Assembly (NCBI GenBank): GCA_913048575.1
Contig: CAJWWJ010000002.1
Coordinates: 1 to 52,448, forward strand
DNA: 52,448 bases
DNA from: an uncultured Halieaceae bacterium
GTDB taxonomy: Bacteria; Pseudomonadota; Gammaproteobacteria; Pseudomonadales; Halieaceae
Reading direction: 5' to 3'
Shown: positions 29,153 through 38,940 of the stretch, one piece after another
Layout: each line of letters starts with the position of its first letter
Numbering within the stretch: the first letter of the stretch is position 1
Made by a program: the position numbers and the translations under genes
The notes under the pieces: model-generated
What the model saw: the letters and a program-made list of their open reading frames with translations, nothing else
Told to the model about the DNA's origin: nothing
Databases searched by the model: none

Positions 29153-29830
29153 TTAGCTGCCCGAGTTCTTTAGTAAAAATCGAAGATCACTAATCACATC
29201 TTTATAATAAAGATCATTTGCCACCTGCATCATGATCCAGCCTGCCGGATCAACAACATACCAATGACCGCCATCACCCAGGGTCGACGGCATCAGTGGC
29301 TCGATTTCTGCTGCGGGCAACGTCAGTGCCGTCACACCCGCATGCTCGGCCGCGATCCAATCGGCCAAATTGCCATCAAAAGTCGAGGTGGCAGCTGATG
29401 CCGTCTCGTCAGCAGGCGTCACCGCGATCCGGTCTGCAGGCAGATCCGTCAACACGACACGCCCTACGCGGTTAAAGTCTTTGCCAAGAGCAATGTGGAT
29501 CTGCCGAGTTTGATACAGTTTTTCTTGGCAGATTGCCTCACACACGCCGCCACGATGAAGGATCAAAAAATGCCACTTTACCGGCAGGTCCTCCCAAAGC
29601 AGGTCGGCTGCGCCGTCATCCGAAAAAGTCCTCTGCGACAGACTTTTCGGAGGCACGATCAACTCGCCATGGTTGGCCGTCCCCATTGCGCCAACAATAT
29701 CAAACTGCCCCTCTGCCACAGCCCACCACAGCAACGTTGCCGCCAACATGATGCTCAGTGGAATCCCCGCAATAAGCAGCAATACCCGGCGTCCTTGCTG
29801 TCGCTTCACGACATCATTACCCGTATTCAT
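29153..29830 (-). CDS. membrane-anchored Sco/thioredoxin-like cytochrome oxidase cluster protein (uncharacterised)
   Basis: N-terminal TM (VLLLIAGIPLSIMLAATLLWW), HRGGVCEAICQEKLYQTRQIHIALG CxxxC; between SURF1 and SCO. Start moved to ATG at 29830. Confidence 0.75.
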   Translation of the reverse strand: MNTGNDVVKRQQGRRVLLLIAGIPLSIMLAATLLWWAVAEGQFDIVGAMGTANHGELIVPPKSLSQRTFSDDGAADLLWEDLPVKWHFLILHRGGVCEAICQEKLYQTRQIHIALGKDFNRVGRVVLTDLPADRIAVTPADETASAATSTFDGNLADWIAAEHAGVTALTLPAAEIEPLMPSTLGDGGHWYVVDPAGWIMMQVANDLYYKDVISDLRFLLKNSGS

Positions 29831-30594
29831 GAGGAAGGCCTGCCCGCGACAATCTCTCGTATATTCGACATGAGAAGCACTCCGATTAGTAACAAAACAG
29901 CAGCCATGGCAAACCATTGGACCGCGTACCCCATATGTTTAGCCGATGACTGATTCACAACCGGCCATTCAGCTACTAGGGCTAACGGCGAGGCGGGGTC
30001 TATCCTGACCTCATAAGGGAATACGGACTTACCCGTTAGCGCTGCCAGTGTGTCGAACCACTGGTCCCAATACAAAGTTTGCACGGTTGACGGCAAGCGA
30101 TCGGGTGGCGGTTGTTCGACCATCATGATCGGCTTAGCACTCGGAACATACACCTGCCCCTCGATTACTGCGGCGCCCTCCATCAACTTAACGACAGGGG
30201 TTGTTCGACGGGATGGATCGCCCGCCAACCAACCCAGATTGACTGGCACCGACCAGTCACCGGTCTCTATCAATGCAATCACGTGATACCCCACACGTCC
30301 TCGGTGCAAACGATTATCCAGCAGCAAATAAGCTTCAGGATCCAGCACGCCCTGCCAGCGTACGCGGCGATCCGCATATTGAGTGACATCAGACGTCTGC
30401 AACAGTGCCGAGGGCGTGACTGCTGGCAACGCGCTGCGCGCTTCCCAGCGCATTTGCAGCAGGTTTTTTTCGTCTGCGCGCCCAAGCTGCCAAAAGCCCA
30501 AATTCAGTAACAGGGCAAACAGCACCGCGCCAGCGACGCACGCCCGCACATCACCCTTAATCTCCAAGCGCCCGATGCTTCCGTTAAACTGCAC
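29827..30594 (-). CDS. SURF1 family cytochrome c oxidase assembly protein
   Basis: LLNLGFWQLGRADEKN, YLLLDNRLHRGRVGYHVIALIETG, VNLGWLAG, C-terminal TM (MGYAVQWFAMAAVLLLIGVL). Confidence 0.92.
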   Translation of the reverse strand: MQFNGSIGRLEIKGDVRACVAGAVLFALLLNLGFWQLGRADEKNLLQMRWEARSALPAVTPSALLQTSDVTQYADRRVRWQGVLDPEAYLLLDNRLHRGRVGYHVIALIETGDWSVPVNLGWLAGDPSRRTTPVVKLMEGAAVIEGQVYVPSAKPIMMVEQPPPDRLPSTVQTLYWDQWFDTLAALTGKSVFPYEVRIDPASPLALVAEWPVVNQSSAKHMGYAVQWFAMAAVLLLIGVLLMSNIREIVAGRPSS

Positions 30595-30659
30595 TCACTG
30601 ATCCTCCATGCTGACCCGGAACCCAACACCCACCGGGCACCACCAGAAAGGTTAACCCC

Positions 30660-30911
30660 ATGCTTAAAGCGCTCATAATCCTGCTCATGATAGCCCTTGT
30701 AGTGAGCCTCGCGTCAGGACTAGTCTTTCTTTTATCGGATCAAGGTAACACTGAGAAACGCCGATTATTCAACTCGTTGGGCATACGACTTGGACTTGGC
30801 TTTTCTTTGCTGTGCGTGATCCTATACGGGGTCATGACGGGCCAGCTGGGCCATCGCAACCCCTGGGACGCAGAACCGGTTACCGAGACGCCGACTAACA
30901 CCCCGAGGTAA
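30660..30911 (+). CDS. DUF2909-like twin-transmembrane protein
   Basis: MLKALIILLMIALVVSLASGLVFLLSDQGNTEKRRLFNSLGIRLGLGFSLLCVILYG; two TM segments; located in the cox cluster. Confidence 0.8.
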   Translation: MLKALIILLMIALVVSLASGLVFLLSDQGNTEKRRLFNSLGIRLGLGFSLLCVILYGVMTGQLGHRNPWDAEPVTETPTNTPR

Positions 30912-30985
30912 CACTCCGGCCCCAACAGCAGGGCCTCCAAGAAGACGCTTAACGAAATGCGATCTTACGGTGACAAGCGATCATT

Positions 30986-31006
30986 AAAAAGGGCGCCGCA
31001 GCGCCC
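30986..31006 (-). terminator. Rho-independent terminator for the coxB-coxA-ctaG-coxC operon
   Basis: On the minus strand: GGGCGC-tgcg-GCGCCC followed by TTTTTAA, downstream of the coxC stop. Confidence 0.8.
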
Positions 31007-31027
31007 TCCATCGTGGGTTGAAGCGCC

Positions 31028-32008
31028 CTACAGAATATAAACAAATAAAAACAAGAAGACCCACACGACATCAACGAAGTGCCAGTACCAACTCGAAGCC
31101 TCGAAGCCAAAGTGATCCGATGCCGTAAAATGCTCATTCTTCACAGAGCGCACCAACTGAATCAGTAACATGGTCATACCCATGGCTACGTGAAAACCAT
31201 GAAAACCCGTCAACATGAAAAAGGTCGAACCATAGATTCCGGAGTTGAGCGTTAACCCGTACAACACGTAAGCCTCGTAGTACTCTGCAGCTTGGAGCCC
31301 CAAAAAGATCAGCGCAAGCCCAACCGTAATCCCCAGCCAACGATTAAATTTTGCTCGATCACCCGCCAAAATAGCCGTGTGCGCCACATGCACCGTCGCA
31401 CTCGAGGACAACAAGATAATCGTGTTCCACATAGGCAGCCAGGCGTACCAAGCATGCGCGTCGGCGGGCGCCATCGACTTTTCCTGAGAGACAAAATCGC
31501 CATTATTGGCAATCACCTGCGCATCCGCTCCACCCACTGTCTCTTGCGGCGTAATAGACGGCGGCCAAGTGAACTCGAAACCCGGCCACAGCAGATCGTT
31601 CATCCGTCCACCTTCGCCCTCACCAGCAAGCCAAGGACCTGCCAACTGCCGCACATAAAGCAACGTGCCAAAGAAAGCAGCAAAAAACATGACCTCAGAA
31701 AAAATAAACCAAAACATGCCCAAGACATAGCTCTGGTTCACCTGCCCACTGTTCAAACCGGCGATGTTCTCTTTAATAACCGTCCTAAACCAGCTGGTGA
31801 GCGTCAAAATGAAAAAAACCAACCCCGCTGTCAGCACCCAACCTGAATAGCTGGCGTCGTCTGCCGAGCCATAAGTCATCTCATTGAGCATCAAACCGCC
31901 ACCGAAAACCGACAGTAACAAGCCAATCGTCGCTCGCACGGCGAGACTGGAAGACTCGGGCACGTAGTACTTTTCATGCCCGGTTGCGGTGGATGGGTTA
32001 CTGGACAT
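31028..32008 (-). CDS. coxC: cytochrome c oxidase subunit III
   Basis: MFWFIFSEVMFFAAFFGTLLYVRQLAGPWL, GFHGFHVAMGMTMLLIQLVR, WYWHFVDVVWVFLFLFVYI. Confidence 0.96.
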   Translation of the reverse strand: MSSNPSTATGHEKYYVPESSSLAVRATIGLLLSVFGGGLMLNEMTYGSADDASYSGWVLTAGLVFFILTLTSWFRTVIKENIAGLNSGQVNQSYVLGMFWFIFSEVMFFAAFFGTLLYVRQLAGPWLAGEGEGGRMNDLLWPGFEFTWPPSITPQETVGGADAQVIANNGDFVSQEKSMAPADAHAWYAWLPMWNTIILLSSSATVHVAHTAILAGDRAKFNRWLGITVGLALIFLGLQAAEYYEAYVLYGLTLNSGIYGSTFFMLTGFHGFHVAMGMTMLLIQLVRSVKNEHFTASDHFGFEASSWYWHFVDVVWVFLFLFVYIL

Positions 32009-32031
32009 AGGAGTCTCCTAGAGTGCGCTGA

Positions 32032-32598
32032 TCAACGGGTAGCGACTTGGTCAGTCACCGCATCGGTGACATCAAACAATGTGTAAGACAGCGTAATAGT
32101 ATGGATATCGCGAGGCAGGTCTTGATCGACGATAAACTGAAGCGGCATGTCAGCCGCTGCCAATCCTGCGAGCCCCTGCTGCTCAAAACAGAAACACTCT
32201 GTCTTGTGAAAATAAGGGGCGGCTCGACTCGGCGAAATACTGGGGATGGCCTGAGCCACCATAGGCGCAGTAGTCGGATTAGTAGCTCGGAATATCGTGC
32301 CATTAGCAGCACCTGGATACACCCGCATGATTCTCTCATCAGGAGAGAAGCCCCAGGGCATTTCATTGTTCTTGATGGCGACAAACTGAACCGTGATTTC
32401 CCGACTCTCGTCGATCATCACCGGCACTGCGGTGTAAGCCGACCCCGCAGTCTTACCATTAATACCCAGTACGTCACACAACACGTTATACAGCGGCACC
32501 ATCACGACGAACACAAAAGCAAACATCACCACTGCGACACCGCTTAGCTTCAATGCGGTATCGATAGCGGGTACTTTACTGAGGCGCACGTAAGCCAT
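32032..32598 (-). CDS. ctaG: cytochrome c oxidase assembly protein CtaG/Cox11
   Basis: Single TM, VPLYNVLCDVLGINGKT, KTECFCFEQQGLAG copper-binding motif. Confidence 0.95.
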   Translation of the reverse strand: MAYVRLSKVPAIDTALKLSGVAVVMFAFVFVVMVPLYNVLCDVLGINGKTAGSAYTAVPVMIDESREITVQFVAIKNNEMPWGFSPDERIMRVYPGAANGTIFRATNPTTAPMVAQAIPSISPSRAAPYFHKTECFCFEQQGLAGLAAADMPLQFIVDQDLPRDIHTITLSYTLFDVTDAVTDQVATR

Positions 32599-32619
32599 CG
32601 TCAGTTATCTTGCGACGAC

Positions 32620-34200
32620 TTAAAACGTGCCCGCTGGTTTGGATACCAACGGTGGCTCTTCAAAAGTGTGATAGGGCGCAGGCGTTGGAACAGTCCACTC
32701 AAGACCTTCCGCACCATCCCACACTTTCTCGTCACTGACTCGCTCGCCGGAGACGATCGTCGCAATCACGTTATATAAAAATAGCAGCTGCGACGCGCCG
32801 TAAATAAAGGCGCCAATCGACGACATCATGTTGAAGTCGGCAAACTGCAACGCGTAATCGGGAATCCGCCTCGGCATGCCGGCGAGCCCCACAAAGTGCT
32901 GCGGGAAAAAAGTGATATTGAAACCAATGAAAGAAATCCAGAAATGGATTTTACCCATTGATTCGCTGTACATACGCCCACACCATTTCGGCAACCAGTA
33001 GTACACCGCAGCCGTCATTGAAAACACTGCACCGGCCACCATCACGTAGTGGAAGTGGGCCACGACAAAATAGGTGTCGTGGTACTGGAAGTCTGCCGGC
33101 GCAATCGAGAGCATCAAGCCGGTAAACCCGCCCAAGGTGAACAACACCAAAAAGCCAATTGAGAACAACATGGGCGTCTCAAAGCTCAACGAGCCACGCC
33201 ACATGGTTGATATCCAGTTGAAGACCTTCACGCCGGTTGGTACTGCGATCAGCATGGTTGCGTACATAAAGAACAGCTCGCCGGCAACAGGCATACCCAC
33301 CGTGTACATATGGTGCGCCCAAACGACGAACGACAAAAAGGCGATCGACGCAGTGGCGTACACCATTGAGGCGTATCCAAACAATGGCTTACGAGAAAAC
33401 GCGGGGATGATCTGCGAGACCACGCCAAACGCCGGCAGAATAATGATGTAAACCTCTGGATGGCCAAAAAACCAGAAGATGTGCTGAAACAGCACCGGAT
33501 CACCGCCGCCAGCGGCTGAAAAGAAGCTGGTGCCGAAGTGGATATCCATCAGCATCATCGTCACGGCACCCGCTAACACTGGCATCACTGCAACCAGCAA
33601 AAAGGCAGTGATCAACCAGGTCCAAACGAACATGGGCATTTTCATGTAGGTCATGCCCGGCGCACGCATGTTCATCACCGTGGCGATAATATTGATCGAG
33701 CCCATGATTGATGACACGCCCAAAATATGGATGGCAAAAATAAAGAAAGTAACTGATGGCGGCGCGTACGTCGTTGAAAGGGGGGCATAAAAAGTCCAGC
33801 CAAACGCAGGCGCGCCGCCTTCCATAAACAGGGTTGAAGCGAGCATCAAGAAAGCCGGTGGCAAAATCCAGAAGCTCCAGTTGTTCATGCGCGGTAGCGC
33901 CATATCAGGCGCCCCAATCATCATCGGAATCAGCCAATTAGCCAAGCCAACGAAGGACGGCATAATGGCGCCAAACACCATGACGAGTCCGTGTAAGGTG
34001 GTCATCTGATTGAAAAATGCTGGCTCTACCAACTGCATACCGGGCTGGAAAAGCTCCGCCCGAATAACCATGGCGAAAAAGCCCCCCAGCAGGAACATAG
34101 CAAAGGAGAACCAGAGGTACATCGTACCAATGTCCTTGTGGTTGGTCGTGAACAACCAACGTGTCACACCTGTTGCCGGCCCATGATGATGATCACCCAT
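32620..34200 (-). CDS. coxA: cytochrome c oxidase subunit I (A-type heme-copper oxidase)
   Basis: WLFTTNHKDIGTMYL, TTLHGLVMVFGAIMP, HIFWFFGHPEVYIIILPAFG, DTYFVVAHFHYV. Confidence 0.98.
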   Translation of the reverse strand: MGDHHHGPATGVTRWLFTTNHKDIGTMYLWFSFAMFLLGGFFAMVIRAELFQPGMQLVEPAFFNQMTTLHGLVMVFGAIMPSFVGLANWLIPMMIGAPDMALPRMNNWSFWILPPAFLMLASTLFMEGGAPAFGWTFYAPLSTTYAPPSVTFFIFAIHILGVSSIMGSINIIATVMNMRAPGMTYMKMPMFVWTWLITAFLLVAVMPVLAGAVTMMLMDIHFGTSFFSAAGGGDPVLFQHIFWFFGHPEVYIIILPAFGVVSQIIPAFSRKPLFGYASMVYATASIAFLSFVVWAHHMYTVGMPVAGELFFMYATMLIAVPTGVKVFNWISTMWRGSLSFETPMLFSIGFLVLFTLGGFTGLMLSIAPADFQYHDTYFVVAHFHYVMVAGAVFSMTAAVYYWLPKWCGRMYSESMGKIHFWISFIGFNITFFPQHFVGLAGMPRRIPDYALQFADFNMMSSIGAFIYGASQLLFLYNVIATIVSGERVSDEKVWDGAEGLEWTVPTPAPYHTFEEPPLVSKPAGTF

Positions 34201-34214
34201 CGTGTTCTACCTCT

Positions 34215-35327
34215 CTATCCGTTGTTCATTCCAGTGACATCGCCCGGTTGGACAATATCGCCTGTGTTATTGCCAAAAGCGTTGCGTTGGTAGGTGAGGA
34301 CCGCGGCCAACTCTACCTCGTTCAGCTGGGCATCAAATGCCTGCATAGCCGTTCCCGCAACGCCCTTCGCGACAATCGCCATGTGCTGCGACAAATCGCC
34401 CATCACGACCGAACTCCCTGCGATCGCATTACCAATACCACCCTCGCCTTGAGCACCGTGGCAAGCAACGCACGCTGTCTCGTAGACCGCTTTTCCCTGC
34501 GCCATCAGCTCGTCGGCAGAGAGCGTTTGCAGGGCGAGCTGGCTTTCGGCCTGTGCAGCGCCGCGTTTGGCGGCCTGCCATGCCTGAAATTCCTCTGGCG
34601 AAACGGCATGCACGACAACCGGCATAAACCCGTGGTAGGCGCCACATAGTTCCGTGCACTGGCCCCGATAAATGCCTTCCTGAGGTACGCGGGTCCACGC
34701 CTCGTTAATAAAGCCCGGAATCGCATCCCGCTTGACCGCAAGCTCCGGCACCCACCACGAGTGAATGACGTCGTTTGCCGTGATCAAGAACCGGACTTTC
34801 GTATTGGTCGGGATCACCAGAGGCTCATCGACCTCGAGCAAGTAGTGGTCGCCTTTGGCTTCCGTGTTGTAAATCTCTTCTTGTGGTGTCGTCAGATTAG
34901 AGAAAAAGGAGATGTTTTCGCCAGTCTCGTCCAAATACTCATACTTCCACTTCCACTGATGTCCTGTGATCAGCACGTCGAGTTCAGCCTCGTCGTTGTC
35001 ATAGACTTCTAACAGCGTTGATGTTGCTGGGACCGCCATAGCGATCAAAATCAAAAACGGCACCACCGTCCAGGCGATCTCTACCTTAGTGCTCTCGTGG
35101 AACTGCGATGCCTCATGCCCACGTGACTTACGATGCGCGTAAATGGAGTAAAACATCACCGCAAAAACGGCGACGCCAATCACAACGCAAATCCACATAA
35201 TCAGCATGTGAAGTTCGAAGATGTCAGCGCCAATCTCGGTAACACCGGGCGACATGTTGACTTGATTTTGTGCAGCCGTAAACGACGCAAACAGTGCCAA
35301 AGGCACTCCTGAGAAGATTCTTCCCAT
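34215..35327 (-). CDS. coxB: cytochrome c oxidase subunit II with C-terminal cytochrome c domain
   Basis: CuA motif (CTELCGAYHGFMPVVVHAVS), HSWWVPELAVKRDAIPG; C-terminal CVACHGAQGEGG. ATG at 35327 preferred; the ORF track start at 35387 is possible. Confidence 0.95.
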   Translation of the reverse strand: MGRIFSGVPLALFASFTAAQNQVNMSPGVTEIGADIFELHMLIMWICVVIGVAVFAVMFYSIYAHRKSRGHEASQFHESTKVEIAWTVVPFLILIAMAVPATSTLLEVYDNDEAELDVLITGHQWKWKYEYLDETGENISFFSNLTTPQEEIYNTEAKGDHYLLEVDEPLVIPTNTKVRFLITANDVIHSWWVPELAVKRDAIPGFINEAWTRVPQEGIYRGQCTELCGAYHGFMPVVVHAVSPEEFQAWQAAKRGAAQAESQLALQTLSADELMAQGKAVYETACVACHGAQGEGGIGNAIAGSSVVMGDLSQHMAIVAKGVAGTAMQAFDAQLNEVELAAVLTYQRNAFGNNTGDIVQPGDVTGMNNG

Positions 35328-35351
35328 CGCGTGCGTACTCCATTTGTTGAT

Positions 35352-35373
35352 GTGGCGCCGAACCCCGCGCCAC
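35352..35373. repeat. 7-bp inverted repeat (GTGGCGC-N8-GCGCCAC) just upstream of the preferred coxB start
   Basis: Direct reading; lies in the putative 5' leader, or in the N-terminal coding region if translation starts at 35387. Confidence 0.4.
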
Positions 35374-35397
35374 AAAGGGGTGATCAAAAGCGCGGCG

Positions 35398-35403
35398 ATT
35401 ATA
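35398..35403 (-). promoter_or_regulatory. Possible -10 element (TATAAT on the minus strand) for the cox operon
   Basis: Perfect TATAAT in the coxB/yheV region, but no convincing -35 box. Confidence 0.3.
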
Positions 35404-35543
35404 ACGAAGTTGCAGTAAAATACATGGTGAGAACTACACAGCTGGCGCGAAATGCACAGGGTATGGCGCGGACTTTATGAAAATTAATGCTTTTTGTGTA
35501 TCCGGTGCATGACTGCAAGTTATAAGTGGGGCAAAGGGGCCGG

Positions 35544-35795
35544 TCAGCCGTCGATGAGTTTGACCGGGTCAGAGGGAGTCTCGACGCGCCTCGCCGCCGC
35601 GCGCGTGACGCGGGTAGCCGGCAGATCAGCCGGTGCAACCGGGCGGGCCTCGACATATCCACAGGCCACGCAACGGCGCTCATCGGCATCCGCGTCGATC
35701 ACAATACGATCTTGTTCCTGACAACTCGGGCAAACGGCACCCGCGACAAAGCGCGGCCGTTGATTGGTGTCAGGCTGAGAATCAGACATACTCAC
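35544..35795 (-). CDS. YheV-like putative zinc-ribbon protein (DUF2387)
   Basis: Two CxxC pairs (CPSC ... CVAC) in an 83-aa protein. Confidence 0.82.
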   Translation of the reverse strand: MSMSDSQPDTNQRPRFVAGAVCPSCQEQDRIVIDADADERRCVACGYVEARPVAPADLPATRVTRAAARRVETPSDPVKLIDG

Positions 35796-35852
35796 GTCGC
35801 CTTAATAATGACGCGCTAGTGTAGCAAGTTAGATTGGCGCAGGAGACCCAGT

Positions 35853-36416
35853 GTGACCCAAATTAATTTCACAGGCGAAGCACATATCCGTGAGGCACTA
35901 GGGGTAACGCCCAGCCTCGGCGCAAGAGTGCTGATTGACCCGACGGCGGTAGTGATGGGTGACGTTTGGCTCGGTGACGATGCCAGCGTATGGCCTCATG
36001 CCGCGATGCGGGGTGATGTGCAGATTATCCGCATTGGCGCACGCACCAACATTCAAGACGGCACCGTGTTGCACGTCACGCATGAGGGGCCCTATAACCC
36101 CGACGGGTATCCATTACACATCGGTGATGATGTCACAGTAGGACACCGAGCATTGCTACATGGTTGCACCGTCGGTCATCGTGTGCTGGTCGGGATGGGC
36201 GCCATTGTTATGGACAAAGTTGTGGTCGAGGATGAGGTGATGATCGCGGCGGGTTCACTGGTCACACCCGGAAAGAGACTCCGCAGCGGGCACCTTTATG
36301 CTGGCAGTCCAGCGCGCGAAGTGCGCGCCCTGTCCGAGAGCGAACAACGCTTCCTGCAATACAGCGCCGATGGTTATGTCTCACTCAAGCAACGATACCT
36401 CGACAACAGCAATTAG
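35853..36416 (+). CDS. gamma-carbonic anhydrase family protein (left-handed beta-helix hexapeptide repeats)
   Basis: VWPHAAMRGDVQIIRIGARTNIQDGTVLHVTH, VTVGHRALLHGCTVGHRVLVGMGAIVMD; GTG start. Confidence 0.93.
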   Translation: MTQINFTGEAHIREALGVTPSLGARVLIDPTAVVMGDVWLGDDASVWPHAAMRGDVQIIRIGARTNIQDGTVLHVTHEGPYNPDGYPLHIGDDVTVGHRALLHGCTVGHRVLVGMGAIVMDKVVVEDEVMIAAGSLVTPGKRLRSGHLYAGSPAREVRALSESEQRFLQYSADGYVSLKQRYLDNSN

Positions 36417-36419
36417 GGG

Positions 36420-37271
36420 TCAGTCCCCCGAGGCAGCGCGCAGAGACGACACCACCGATGTGGTCTCTGGGTGTTCACCACGCCAGAGGAAAAAGCTCTC
36501 TGCTGCCTGTTCAACCAGCATGCCCAAACCATCTAAGACTTCCACCACACCGTGAGCGCTCGCCCATTCCATAAAAGGTGTTGGTGCGCGCCCGTAGGCC
36601 ATGTCGTAGGCGCGACACTGTGGCGCGAATGCCATCGAGCTCGATAAAGCGGGCATTTCGTTACTCAAACCGGTACTGGTGCCATTAATAATCAGGTCCC
36701 ATGGCTCTGTCGGTACCTCTTGGTAACCGCCGCCTGAGACAGGTACGGCATCGGAAGTCCACTGCTGGGCTAATTGCTGTGCACGCTCAGGGGTCCGATT
36801 CGCCAAAAATAGGCAGTGCGGGACTTCAGTGAGTAACGCGGGTATCACCCCCCGAACAGCGCCCCCTGCGCCCAATATGAGAATGCGGGCATCGCGCAAA
36901 AGCCAGCCAGCATTGACCGTCATATCAGTCACTAACCCCCGACCGTCCGTGTTATCCGCAATGATGCTGCCGGCCTCGTCACGCGTTAAAAAATTGGCAG
37001 CGCCCGCCGCTTGAGCACGCGGAGAGGCCTGATCCGCTAACGTAAATGCACGCGTCTTAAACGGCAGCGTCACATTCAGACCATGACCTCCGTCGTCAAA
37101 AAACTGCTGGACCCACTGCTCAAACGAATCCACTGCCACCAACACCGCCTGATAATCGATCACCTGATTCGTTTGCTGCGCAAATGCAGAGTGGATAGCC
37201 GGCGATAAGCTGTGGCCAATCGGGTTACCCACGACAGCAAAACGGTCACGGCGCGTTTGCATGCCAGTCAT
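36420..37271 (-). CDS. aroE: shikimate dehydrogenase
   Basis: VVGNPIGHSLSPAIHSAFA, GLNVTLPFKTRAF, ILGAGGAVRGVIPAL, IINGTSTGL. Start moved to MTGMQTRRDRFAVVG. Confidence 0.95.
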   Translation of the reverse strand: MTGMQTRRDRFAVVGNPIGHSLSPAIHSAFAQQTNQVIDYQAVLVAVDSFEQWVQQFFDDGGHGLNVTLPFKTRAFTLADQASPRAQAAGAANFLTRDEAGSIIADNTDGRGLVTDMTVNAGWLLRDARILILGAGGAVRGVIPALLTEVPHCLFLANRTPERAQQLAQQWTSDAVPVSGGGYQEVPTEPWDLIINGTSTGLSNEMPALSSSMAFAPQCRAYDMAYGRAPTPFMEWASAHGVVEVLDGLGMLVEQAAESFFLWRGEHPETTSVVSSLRAASGD

Positions 37272-37329
37272 CCCTCTCTTCCCTCGCTCAAGTGGCTGAC
37301 GATCAGTGAGACAGAGACGCAATGACCGG

Positions 37330-38297
<968 letters not shown>

Positions 38298-38312
<15 letters not shown>

Positions 38313-38876
38313 TGTGCCATCCCCTACGCGGCGAATAGTTGATGGCTTACCCGCTTTCTCCAGCATCCCTGGCATAGCCGGTAACGTTACCCCAAAGTAG
38401 CGCCGTAATGACCATAAATAATGGGGTGGGGGTAATCCCGCGGGGTTGGCGCTGGTTGAAACCAAGGGCCCACCAAAGGACTCACTTAACCGCTTGAGTG
38501 GCAACGCTGACGTCACACGAATGGCGACCTCAGTGCTATCCCCCGTGATCCAGTCCGGAAAGACACCCTGATTGGGTACTAACCAAGTGTTGGGGCCTGG
38601 CCACGATGCGCGCACCCGTTGACGCTCATCGGGTGACAGAAAGGACAGCACCCCGTCGAACATTGCTGCATCAGCGGCCACCACAATGAGCCCTTTGTGG
38701 ACTGAGCGCCGTTTGAGGGTCAATAGGTCATGAACCGCCACTTCACTGTAAGGGTCGCAACTGAGCCCCCAAACGCCCTCTGCGGGGCAGGCTACCACCC
38801 CACCGCTATCCAAAACCGAGCGGAGCAACGGCAGGCGCCATTGCGCATAAAATGGAACTTGGTGGAGTGGGCGCAT
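38298..38876 (-). CDS. tsaC: threonylcarbamoyl-AMP synthase (YrdC/RimN family)
   Basis: GVVACPAEGVWGLSCDPYSEVAVHDLLTLKRRSVHKGLIVVA; GPLVSTSANPAGLPP; conserved dprA-tsaC-hemF-aroE order. Confidence 0.93.
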
Positions 38877-38940
38877 AACCGTCGCTCACAGTGAAAGACG
38901 CTATTTTACCGCACCCTGTGGGCAGGGAGCTAACGCACTT

